16,339 nucleotides of DNA. Origin: Planctomycetaceae bacterium UBA6894 (GTDB lineage Bacteria; Planctomycetota; Planctomycetia; Gemmatales; Gemmataceae). The stretch covers positions 1 to 16,339 of the forward strand of contig DKBS01000097.1 in the NCBI GenBank assembly GCA_002451275.1, in the 5' to 3' direction. Position numbers and translations under genes: made by a program. Below the pieces are notes generated by a model, which was not told the DNA's origin, ran no database searches, and saw nothing but the letters and a program-made list of their open reading frames with translations. This document shows, one piece after another, positions 7,180 to 14,634 of this stretch. Every line of letters starts with the position of its first letter. Position 1 is the stretch's first letter.

Positions 7180-8910
7180 ATGCGAAGTCTTTCCGCCAGT
7201 CATGATGAGCAAGTGGATGCTGGCGTCCATGTTGGCGGCGGGCATCATGAGGCCCGCCCGTTTTCCCGGGTGCTCGAGATCCTGAAGCCTGAACGGCGAG
7301 ACATTTTCATCGTTGTCCTTTTCGCGGTCACGGTGTCGATCCTGTCGTTGGCCACCCCCATTGCCGTGGAAACCCTGGTGAACACGGTGGCCTTTGGTGT
7401 GCTCATCTGGCCTGTGGTGGTGATCTCCCTGGTGCTGATGGCGTGCCTCGGTGTGGCGGCGGCCCTGAAGGCGATGCAGGTTTTTGTGGTCGAGTGCCTC
7501 CAGCAAAGGCTTTTCGTGCGGGTGGTGGCGGACTATTCGCGCCATATCCCGGCGCTGCGGCTGGAAAATCTGGACCGCAGCAACGGACCGGAGCTTGCCA
7601 ACCGCTTTTTTGATGTGCTCACGCTGCAGAAATCCATCGCCAGCCTGCTTCTGGATGGTGTTGCCGTCCTGGTGATGATGGTGGTGGGGATGGTGGTCCT
7701 GGCCTTCTACCACCCGTTCCTGCTGGGTTTTGACGTCATCCTGTTGGGCCTGGTGTTTTTGCTGCTCTTCGGTCTGGGTTTTGGCGGGGTGCGCACATGT
7801 CTGGATGAGTCGATCGCCAAATATCAAACGGCGGCGTGGCTGCAGGAGATGTTCCGCTGCCTGCGGACGGTGAAAACCTCCGCGGGGCAAAATTTCGCCT
7901 TCACGCGGTCGAATTCCCTGGCGGAGAGCTACATCGTCATGCGCCGCAAGCACTTCCGGGTGGTGTGGCGGCAGACCCTGTTCGCGCTCGGACTGCAGGT
8001 GGCGGCCAGCACCATCCTGTTGGGACTGGGTGGCTGGCTGGTCATCAATCGGCAACTCACACTTGGGCAGCTGGTGGCCGCCGAACTGATCGTTTCGGTG
8101 ATCGTGGGGTCGGTTGCCAAACTGGGCAAGCATGCGGAAACTTTTTATGACCTGCTGGCCAGCGCCGAAAAACTGAGCCGTGTCACCGATCTTCCGGTGG
8201 AGCGGGAAGGCGGGCAGATCCTTCCCGACACCGGCATGGGCGTGGCGGTGCGGGTTTTGCCGTCGGACCATATGGGATCTTTCCTGACCTGGCACATCGC
8301 GCCCAACGAGCGGGTGGCCCTGATCGCCCCCTCGGGCTACGGCAAAACCAAGGTGCTGGAAGCCCTGGCCGGTTTGCGTGAAATGACGGACGGTCGGGCT
8401 GAACTCGACGGCTTTGACATCCGCAACCTGTCGCTGGCCGGCTTGCGGGACCAAGTCTATCTGGTCGGCCGGGATGAGATCATCGAGGGGACGGTGCTCG
8501 AGAACCTGGTGATGGGTTCGGAGGAGGTGCGTCCCGATGCGATCCGGGCCGCGCTGGAGGCGGTGGATTTGATGGAAACAGTGAATCGACTGCCCAACAG
8601 CCTTCAAACCCGATTGGCACCTTCCGGTTTGCCGCTTTCTGAAACACAAGCCCTCAAGCTGATGCTGGCGCGGGCCATCATCGCCCGCCCGCGTTTGCTG
8701 CTGATCGATGGCCTTCTGGACCATTTGAATCTGCGGGACCATCCCAAACTGCTTCGCAGCCTGACCAATCCCTCCACTCCCTGGACCCTTTTGGTGGCAA
8801 CCCACAATCCGGAAACAGCCAAGGTTTTTGACCGGTGCATCCGCCTGAACAAGGAAGAACGGGAACCGGGGCTGGAGACATCCCGCACCAGTGGAGGTGC
8901 CAAGGCATGA
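7180..8910 (+). CDS. ABC transporter, permease plus ATP-binding domain, type I secretion/efflux type with degenerate ATPase
   Basis: The product is a 576-residue half-transporter. Six hydrophobic segments (about 42-60, 74-97, 152-176, 180-203, 266-288, 296-315) form an ABC exporter membrane domain. The nucleotide-binding domain spans about 360-565. Walker A is kept as APSGYGKT (K389) and the H-loop as ATHN (H542). Other motifs depart from consensus: the Q-loop position is Arg431 (VGRDEI), the signature is LSETQ (486-490) instead of LSGGQ, and Walker B is LLLID510 followed by Gly511 instead of the catalytic Glu. There is no N-terminal C39 peptidase domain. The HlyD gene overlaps its stop (ATGA) and a TolC gene follows, so it should energise or gate a tripartite exporter across both membranes. 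The start is uncertain: ATG 7180 has no strong Shine-Dalgarno, and GTG 7213 is an alternative. Confidence 0.87.
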   Translation: MRSLSASHDEQVDAGVHVGGGHHEARPFSRVLEILKPERRDIFIVVLFAVTVSILSLATPIAVETLVNTVAFGVLIWPVVVISLVLMACLGVAAALKAMQVFVVECLQQRLFVRVVADYSRHIPALRLENLDRSNGPELANRFFDVLTLQKSIASLLLDGVAVLVMMVVGMVVLAFYHPFLLGFDVILLGLVFLLLFGLGFGGVRTCLDESIAKYQTAAWLQEMFRCLRTVKTSAGQNFAFTRSNSLAESYIVMRRKHFRVVWRQTLFALGLQVAASTILLGLGGWLVINRQLTLGQLVAAELIVSVIVGSVAKLGKHAETFYDLLASAEKLSRVTDLPVEREGGQILPDTGMGVAVRVLPSDHMGSFLTWHIAPNERVALIAPSGYGKTKVLEALAGLREMTDGRAELDGFDIRNLSLAGLRDQVYLVGRDEIIEGTVLENLVMGSEEVRPDAIRAALEAVDLMETVNRLPNSLQTRLAPSGLPLSETQALKLMLARAIIARPRLLLIDGLLDHLNLRDHPKLLRSLTNPSTPWTLLVATHNPETAKVFDRCIRLNKEEREPGLETSRTSGGAKA

Positions 8911-10316
8911 TTGTGAAAGTGGATACCAGGCCTTCGGTTGGTGCCGACCAGTATTTCCCGGTGCTGGAAAAGGCCAAAACGCCCGTATTTGCCCGTTACC
9001 TGACGCGGTTTTTGTTGCTTCTTTTCGCGCTGATGCCGCTTTTTCTGCTGTTTGTTCCTTGGCAACAAACCGTCAAAGGCCGCGGTCAGGTCATCGCTTA
9101 CGCACCGGTTGAGCGGAAGCAAAAGATTGAGTCTCAGATAGCTGGAGTTATAAAAAAATGGCACGTTGTTGAAGGGAGCTTCGTGAAGTCGGGGGACCCG
9201 ATTGTCGATATTGACGATGTTGACCCCAACTTGGCCATGCGTTTGGAAGCCCAACGGAATTTTCTCTTAAGTCGCCGCCAAGCCGCCCAAGACGAGGTGG
9301 CTGAACAGACCAAAGCGGTGGCAGCGCAGGAGAAGGCCATGGAGGCATCCATCAAGGCTGCCCAGTCGAAACGGGAGGCGTCGGCCATGATGGTTACCGT
9401 CTCCGAGAAATCGAGGGAGAACACCGAATTCAGTTCCCTGTTTGAAACCAAACGATTCCAGATGTTTGACTCTCTGTTCAAGGACAAGCAGTTCGGTGGC
9501 CTTGAATCTGAGCTGAACAGGGACGAGGCCAAATTGCGCGCTGACCGTGCCGAAACGGAGGTCAAACGCGCGAAGGCTGATGTGAAAAAGGCCGAGGCGG
9601 ATCTTTTGAACAGCGACTCGCTGGTGATCCAGGCTGAGGCGACGGGCTTGTCCGTGGTCGCCCTTGCGCGCCGGGACCTGAACCGGGCCGAGCAGAACCT
9701 GCTGACCATCGAGCGGGACATGCAGGAACTGGACACCCGGATCGAGCGGTTCAAGGCCCGTTTCGTGAAGGCCCCTTGCGATGGCATCCTGTACCGCATC
9801 GCGGCGAACGTGGCGGACGGCGGCCAGTTGGTCAAGGAAGGCGACGAGTTGGCGACCATCATCCCTGATGCGACGGAACGGGTGGTGGAACTATTCATCG
9901 ACGGTGTGGACGCGCCCCTGATCGCGGCCCACATGGAGCGCACCGGAACGGGACCCCATGTGCGTTTGCAATTCCAGGGCTGGCCGGCCATCCAATTCGC
10001 CGGGTGGCCCTCGGTGGCAACGGGCACGTTCGGCGGCAAGGTTCGCCAGATCGATCCCTCGGATGATGGCTATGGCCGCTTCCGTATCCTGGTCGAGCCC
10101 GAACGCCTCCTGAGCGAGGAGGACGAGTGGCCGGATTCCATCTTCCTGCGTCAGGGCAACCAGGCCGTGGGCTGGGTCTTCCTCAACAGGGTCACCGTGG
10201 GATACGAGCTGTGGCGCAATTTCAACGGCTTCCCACCCGTGGTGGCCCCCAAAGCCCCTGACAAGGACAAAGACAAGGACAAAAAAGAGTCGAAGCCGCC
10301 TAAGATCAAAACCTGA
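8907..10316 (+). CDS. HlyD-family periplasmic adaptor (membrane fusion) protein
   Basis: The product is a 469-residue adaptor. A ~34-residue cytoplasmic N-terminus is followed by one membrane segment (about 35-51, FLLLLFALMPLFLLFV). Next comes the first lipoyl half-motif (about 77-104, VIKKWHVVEGSFVKSGDPIV) and a long Ala/Glu/Lys-rich predicted coiled-coil hairpin (about 113-283). The second lipoyl half is VKAPCDGILYRI and what follows (about 287-320), and then the beta-barrel region. The C-terminus ends in a Lys/Asp-rich tail with a repeated DK unit. It should link the inner-membrane ABC protein to the TolC-like channel. ATG 8907 overlaps the ABC stop (ATGA) and is preceded by GGAGGT, which indicates translational coupling. 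A longer in-frame start at 8835 lies inside the ABC gene and is not favoured. Confidence 0.92.
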   Translation: MIVKVDTRPSVGADQYFPVLEKAKTPVFARYLTRFLLLLFALMPLFLLFVPWQQTVKGRGQVIAYAPVERKQKIESQIAGVIKKWHVVEGSFVKSGDPIVDIDDVDPNLAMRLEAQRNFLLSRRQAAQDEVAEQTKAVAAQEKAMEASIKAAQSKREASAMMVTVSEKSRENTEFSSLFETKRFQMFDSLFKDKQFGGLESELNRDEAKLRADRAETEVKRAKADVKKAEADLLNSDSLVIQAEATGLSVVALARRDLNRAEQNLLTIERDMQELDTRIERFKARFVKAPCDGILYRIAANVADGGQLVKEGDELATIIPDATERVVELFIDGVDAPLIAAHMERTGTGPHVRLQFQGWPAIQFAGWPSVATGTFGGKVRQIDPSDDGYGRFRILVEPERLLSEEDEWPDSIFLRQGNQAVGWVFLNRVTVGYELWRNFNGFPPVVAPKAPDKDKDKDKKESKPPKIKT

Positions 10317-10332
10317 TGGTGCCTCCCCTGCC

Positions 10333-11907
10333 ATGAAGAAAGTTGTCCTTGCCCTGGTGTGCGCGGCTGCCGTGAACCGGTTCGCCCCATGCCAGGAAAG
10401 AAAAACCGATCCGCCTGTCGGTGGAGCTGCTCCCGGGCCCGCCGTTGCCCCGGAGTTGCTGCCCAGGCCCAGGGGCAATGCCCCCGATGCCAAAGCGGCC
10501 ATGCCAATCCTGAACAGGCCGAAGGAAGTTCCATTCATACCCGGCGGCATACCAAGCGTGGGTGGCCCGCTCGGCCTGCTTGATGTGCTGGATTCGGTGG
10601 AAAAACACTATCCGCTGCTGCAGGCTATTGAGCAGGAACGGGCGATTGCCGGCGGCAAGCTGGTCTCCGCCATGGGCAATTTCGACCTGAATGTCATCGC
10701 CTCGGGTGACAGCACCGCGCCCGCCACCTACGACAATTTCCGGGGCAATGTCGGCCTGAACCAGATGCTGCCGGTGGGTGGCATGTCCGTGTTCGGCGGT
10801 TACCGGAACGGCTATGGGGATTTTCCCACCTACAACCTGTCACAACTCACCGCGGACGGGGGTGAGATGCGGGCGGGCATGATCATTCCGCTGGCCAAGG
10901 ATCGGGAAATTGACCGCCCTAGGGCGGGTGTCCAGCAGGCGCGGATCGATGTGCAGATCACCGAACCCATGATCGAAAGGCAAAGGCTGGACTTCAAGCG
11001 CGCCGCCGCGCGAACCTACTGGTCCTGGATTGCCAACGGGCAACGGCTGAGGGTTGCGCAGGAAATGGTCAAGCTGGCCGTGGAAAGGGACGGCCAACTG
11101 AAGGCACGCGTTGAAGCCGGTCCGGCCGCCAATATTGAACGCATCGACAACCAGCAAAACATCGCCTTCCGAAACGGGCTGATGGTCCAGAGCCAACGGG
11201 CGTTCCAGCAGTCGAGCATCGACCTGTCCCTGTTTCTCCGCGACGAGATTGGCGCCCCCACGATAGCCGGCCCTGACCGGCTGCCCGATTTTCCACTGGT
11301 ACAGGAGGTGGATCTTTCCGCCTTTGACGCCGCGCTTGGCACCGCCATGGAAATGCGTCCCGAGCCAAGGAGGCTACGCCTTCAGCGCGAGAAGGCTGCC
11401 GTGGAGCTGAACCTGGCGCGCAACCAGACTCGCCAGTCGCTCAACGCCGTGGTGGCGGGATCGCAGGATATCGGATACGGAACGAGCTCATTGTCCGGTC
11501 CCAACGGGCTGGACCGGTCCAATCTGAACGCCTCCCTGGTTTACCAGATGCCCGTGCAGCGGCGCGAGGCACGCGGCAGGGTGCTGCAGTCAGAGGCGAC
11601 CCTGGCCCAACTGGAGGCCCAGCTTCGCAACGCCGAGGATGTGATCCGGGCGGAAATACAGGATGGGTTTTCAGCGTTGGAAAGAGCCTACGAGTTTTAT
11701 CAGCAGGCAAGGAGCCGGGTGGAACTGGCCCAGACCGTGGCCAGGGCCGAACGTGAGCAGTTGCGGCTTGGGCGGAGCGACATCCTGCGGGTGACCTTGC
11801 GTGAACAAGCGGCCTTCGAGGCGGAAATCTTCGAAATCTCCGCTCGGCAGGAATATTTCCGTACCAAGACCGATTTGCTGGTGGCCCAGGGACTGGATGC
11901 CCGGTAA
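10333..11907 (+). CDS. TolC-family outer-membrane efflux protein
   Basis: The product is a 524-residue outer-membrane channel subunit. A signal peptide (MKKVVLALVCAAAV) is followed by a proline-rich linker of about 70 residues. Two repeats with long helical segments then follow, as in outer-membrane efflux proteins; landmarks are LLDVLDSVEKHYPLLQAIEQE and, near the end, ARAEREQLRLGRSDILRVTLREQAAFEAE. The role is to form the trimeric conduit across the outer membrane and periplasm for the ABC-HlyD pair. It begins 16 bp after the hlyD-type gene. No strong Shine-Dalgarno is visible. The stop codon lies inside the first copy of a short direct repeat. Confidence 0.9.
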   Translation: MKKVVLALVCAAAVNRFAPCQERKTDPPVGGAAPGPAVAPELLPRPRGNAPDAKAAMPILNRPKEVPFIPGGIPSVGGPLGLLDVLDSVEKHYPLLQAIEQERAIAGGKLVSAMGNFDLNVIASGDSTAPATYDNFRGNVGLNQMLPVGGMSVFGGYRNGYGDFPTYNLSQLTADGGEMRAGMIIPLAKDREIDRPRAGVQQARIDVQITEPMIERQRLDFKRAAARTYWSWIANGQRLRVAQEMVKLAVERDGQLKARVEAGPAANIERIDNQQNIAFRNGLMVQSQRAFQQSSIDLSLFLRDEIGAPTIAGPDRLPDFPLVQEVDLSAFDAALGTAMEMRPEPRRLRLQREKAAVELNLARNQTRQSLNAVVAGSQDIGYGTSSLSGPNGLDRSNLNASLVYQMPVQRREARGRVLQSEATLAQLEAQLRNAEDVIRAEIQDGFSALERAYEFYQQARSRVELAQTVARAEREQLRLGRSDILRVTLREQAAFEAEIFEISARQEYFRTKTDLLVAQGLDAR

Positions 11908-11947
11908 TTTTTGTACCTGCCTGGGGCGAGGTAATTTTTTGTCCCTG
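11903..11947. repeat. Short direct repeat spanning the tolC stop
   Basis: GGTAATTTTTGTACCTG (11903-11919) and GGTAATTTTTTGTCCCTG (11930-11947) differ by one inserted T and one substitution. The first copy contains the TAA stop of the TolC-type gene. The AT-rich core is unlike the GC-rich surroundings. The origin is unknown: it may be a local duplication, a small interspersed repeat or a mobile-element end. Confidence 0.7.
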
Positions 11948-12039
11948 GTTTTCATTCCTGTCCGCACGGCCTGCCCCGCGGCCTGACCACCGGTTCCTTT
12001 TGAAAGGGCCCGAGATCCTTTCTCCCGGTGTGCATCGGG

Positions 12040-14577
12040 TCAGGTCGCTTGTGTGTGGGGCCGGGACTCTTCCGCCCATTCGTCCTGGGCTGTCCAGCGG
12101 TAATACCGGTCCTGATCCAGGACCACGAGAACCAACCAGCCGTTGCGTGCAAGGTTTTGTACCGTTTGGTGCTTGTGGATGATCGACTCCACCGAGGCGC
12201 GGGGCGCCTCGATCACCACCAACAGGCGTAAAGGTTCGTGCTGCAGGCCATTGCCGTCCTGCACGCACTGCAGGGGCAGGCCGGTCATCAAGTCGCCACC
12301 GTTACCCTGCAGGACGCCAAACCGGCCAACCACATTGTGGATCAGCTTGTCCCCGCTGCCGAAGGCGACAGGATCCACAGTCGATGCGTAGTACTGCATG
12401 TTGATCCAGTTGGCGACCACCATGGGTGCGGTCATGATCAATTCGAGGACCTTGAGTTCCGGGTCCAGGCGGTGGTCGTAACTGTGCAGGAATGCCCGGC
12501 CACCCAGGTTCAAACCCTTGGTCCGGGAGCGGGGCGCCACGATCAGAGTGGCGTTTCCGGCCAGCCCCCATTCGGGACGCACCTCTCCCCAGTCCCTGGC
12601 ACGGTGCAGGATTTCACTTTCCTGAGTCGCCCCCAATCTCGGACAACGCTCCTGCCGGGCCAACTGGCCGGCTTTGGCCAGCCAGTCCATGATCTGGCTT
12701 TCCAGCCCGGTGTGGGAAGGCGGGACGAAGTGGGTGTCACACAGGGTTATTTCGTCGGTCGTGGTGTTGTGGACCGCAGCGATGAACCAGGTGGTATCCG
12801 GGATGATGATCCTCCGCTGCTCCAGGCCTTTCCGTACCTGCCTGTCATTGAGCAGGGAGGCTGCGACCCTGGCGTTTGGTTCACCGGAGTGCCCTCCGCA
12901 GGCCCCGCAATCTAGCGCTGCCTTGTAGGGATTGTTGGTCACCTCGGACGCATGGCCGCAGAAAACAACCAGCGGGGCGAAGCCGCTGGTGAGCCCCAGG
13001 TTGCGGAGCAGGTTTTCCGCCAGATCCAGTCGGGCATTCGCATCCAGACCGCGGTTTTCCGGCGCGTGGATGTCGGGGCCCGGGGCACAACCCTGCTGAT
13101 CCGTTCCCCGCCCAGGTCTGGCATGGTGTGCTCCCCTGGATAACCCCAAAGAATCCATCGCCAGTTTTGCAATAAATCCCAAACCGAGGGACTCCACGAA
13201 CGAAAAAGTCGAAGTGGCCGAGGTTTGGAACAGCTTCCACACGGTTTGTTTTTTTTGGGTTAGCAGGCGATCTTCGGTCCATCGCATTGATTCGGCAGGA
13301 CTAGCGCCCACCGGTCGCTGCCGCATGTGGATCCCCGGTTTCAGCAAGACCGGGCACTGGGCCTGGCCCGTGGCTGAACCAGGGGGCAGGTACACAAAGG
13401 GGATTCCAAAAAAACCGGCAAACCCAAAAGTCTCGATGGAGTCATCGAGCGATTCCAGATGGCGCCGAAACACCTCCGACCGCACATCGATGCAGAAAAC
13501 CATCTGCAGTTTTTTGTCGGTGGTTGTTTCAGCGGGCTGTTTTTTGGCGGTCAGCGATTCGAGCAGGGATTCGCGGTAAGCGCGTTCTGCGGCCACCTGA
13601 AAGATGTGCCGGGCCAAAAGATCTTTGTCCGGTGCCGGCGATGGTTCGGTTTCGAATTCCTGGGGGCATTTTTCCGGCACCAGGGCAAGTGGGCATTTAA
13701 TGCCGGGCATTTTCAGGAGGGCTGAATCATAGGCCAAACGGATGGCCAGAAGCCCAGTCAGGTCACTGTTATGCCTGCCGGAATTTTCATCTTCCCGAAC
13801 CTGGTAGCGAATGTAAGAGGCCCAGCCGGCTATGGAGAATATTTCGGCAAGCAGGAACTGCCCCCAGCGGGATGGATGTACGTCCATCCGTGTCAGTAGT
13901 TCGCTGACAGCCTGTTGGGGATCCTCGGGTAGACGATCGACTAGGTCCCTGAACCCTTTCAGGCCCAGGAGATCCATCCGCCAACTGAGTCGGGCCGCCT
14001 CCCGCCACGCCGAATAGAGCGAGTCGGCTTGCCAGGGACTGGGCCACCCCGCCTGGCCCTGGTCGAAATGGGCGGCGCAATGCCGGGTGATGTCATTGAT
14101 AATGTGGCTGGACCAGGAACTGCCCAGGTGCTCGTCCACGCTATCGGCGACGGTGCGGACGCGGTCGGTCTTGGAATCGGATCCTGTCTGGGTAAGCCAT
14201 GCGCCCAGGTCATCCAATCGCATGGATTCGTACCATGCCGGATGTTCATGCAGGCACTGGCTGAAGGCGGCTTTCACATCGGCATCAGCAAGTCGCCCCG
14301 CTGAAACCAACTGTTTGAAATAGGACCTGGGCATCAGCAGCGTGCAATCGCGGACCTTGCCGAGCGCTTCAGCGGCCTGGAGGAATGGTTGGTCCGATAG
14401 TCCAAAAAACGGGTTGACGGCGACATAATCGGCTAGGGGCCATAAGGGCGGAACCAAGGCGTGCACCTGTTTGATTGCCTGCTCGAGAGGGCGATCCGCC
14501 TGGGGTGATTCGGTCGGGCAATCGGGATGCATGCGGTTGGGGCTCCTGAATGATGCCAAGGTGCGGAGGGTGGGCAT
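12040..14577 (-). CDS. dabA: DabA: inorganic-carbon transporter, zinc-binding carbonic-anhydrase-like subunit (DUF2309)
   Basis: The product is an 845-residue DabA homologue. DabA with DabB forms an energy-coupled, vectorial carbonic-anhydrase-like system at the inner membrane that accumulates bicarbonate in the cytoplasm. The predicted zinc and active-site residues are all present: C362 and D364 in VFCIDVRSE, H542 in FCGHASE and C557 in ALDCGACGG. The Cys-x-Asp pair and the 15-residue His-to-Cys spacing match characterised DabA. The N-terminal ADYVAVNPFFGL segment is also typical. GGAGG lies 7 nt before the ATG at 14577. dabB is upstream on the same strand with 57 bp between, the usual dabB-dabA arrangement. 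The 3' end is convergent with the TolC-type gene, and no clear terminator is seen in the gap. Confidence 0.95.
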   Translation of the reverse strand: MPTLRTLASFRSPNRMHPDCPTESPQADRPLEQAIKQVHALVPPLWPLADYVAVNPFFGLSDQPFLQAAEALGKVRDCTLLMPRSYFKQLVSAGRLADADVKAAFSQCLHEHPAWYESMRLDDLGAWLTQTGSDSKTDRVRTVADSVDEHLGSSWSSHIINDITRHCAAHFDQGQAGWPSPWQADSLYSAWREAARLSWRMDLLGLKGFRDLVDRLPEDPQQAVSELLTRMDVHPSRWGQFLLAEIFSIAGWASYIRYQVREDENSGRHNSDLTGLLAIRLAYDSALLKMPGIKCPLALVPEKCPQEFETEPSPAPDKDLLARHIFQVAAERAYRESLLESLTAKKQPAETTTDKKLQMVFCIDVRSEVFRRHLESLDDSIETFGFAGFFGIPFVYLPPGSATGQAQCPVLLKPGIHMRQRPVGASPAESMRWTEDRLLTQKKQTVWKLFQTSATSTFSFVESLGLGFIAKLAMDSLGLSRGAHHARPGRGTDQQGCAPGPDIHAPENRGLDANARLDLAENLLRNLGLTSGFAPLVVFCGHASEVTNNPYKAALDCGACGGHSGEPNARVAASLLNDRQVRKGLEQRRIIIPDTTWFIAAVHNTTTDEITLCDTHFVPPSHTGLESQIMDWLAKAGQLARQERCPRLGATQESEILHRARDWGEVRPEWGLAGNATLIVAPRSRTKGLNLGGRAFLHSYDHRLDPELKVLELIMTAPMVVANWINMQYYASTVDPVAFGSGDKLIHNVVGRFGVLQGNGGDLMTGLPLQCVQDGNGLQHEPLRLLVVIEAPRASVESIIHKHQTVQNLARNGWLVLVVLDQDRYYRWTAQDEWAEESRPHTQAT

Positions 14578-14634
14578 GGTGGTTCCTCCATCGTCTCGTT
14601 CAAGGGTGGTTGGGAGCGGATGAGCGTGCAGGTG

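Noticed and set aside
7020..7205. Possible small protein (61 codons) before the ABC gene, considered as exporter cargo
   Set aside because: There is no ribosome-binding site, no double-glycine or RTX feature, and it overlaps the ABC start in another frame.
7141..8805. Long minus-strand open frame (554 codons) opposite the ABC gene
   Set aside because: It is fully antisense to a gene with clear domains. Its His/Gln-rich composition is typical of an antisense frame in GC-rich DNA, and no family is recognisable.
11998..12015. CCTTTTGAAAGG palindrome as a terminator between tolC and dabA
   Set aside because: The stem is only five bases around a two-base centre and has no GC-rich core or T-run.
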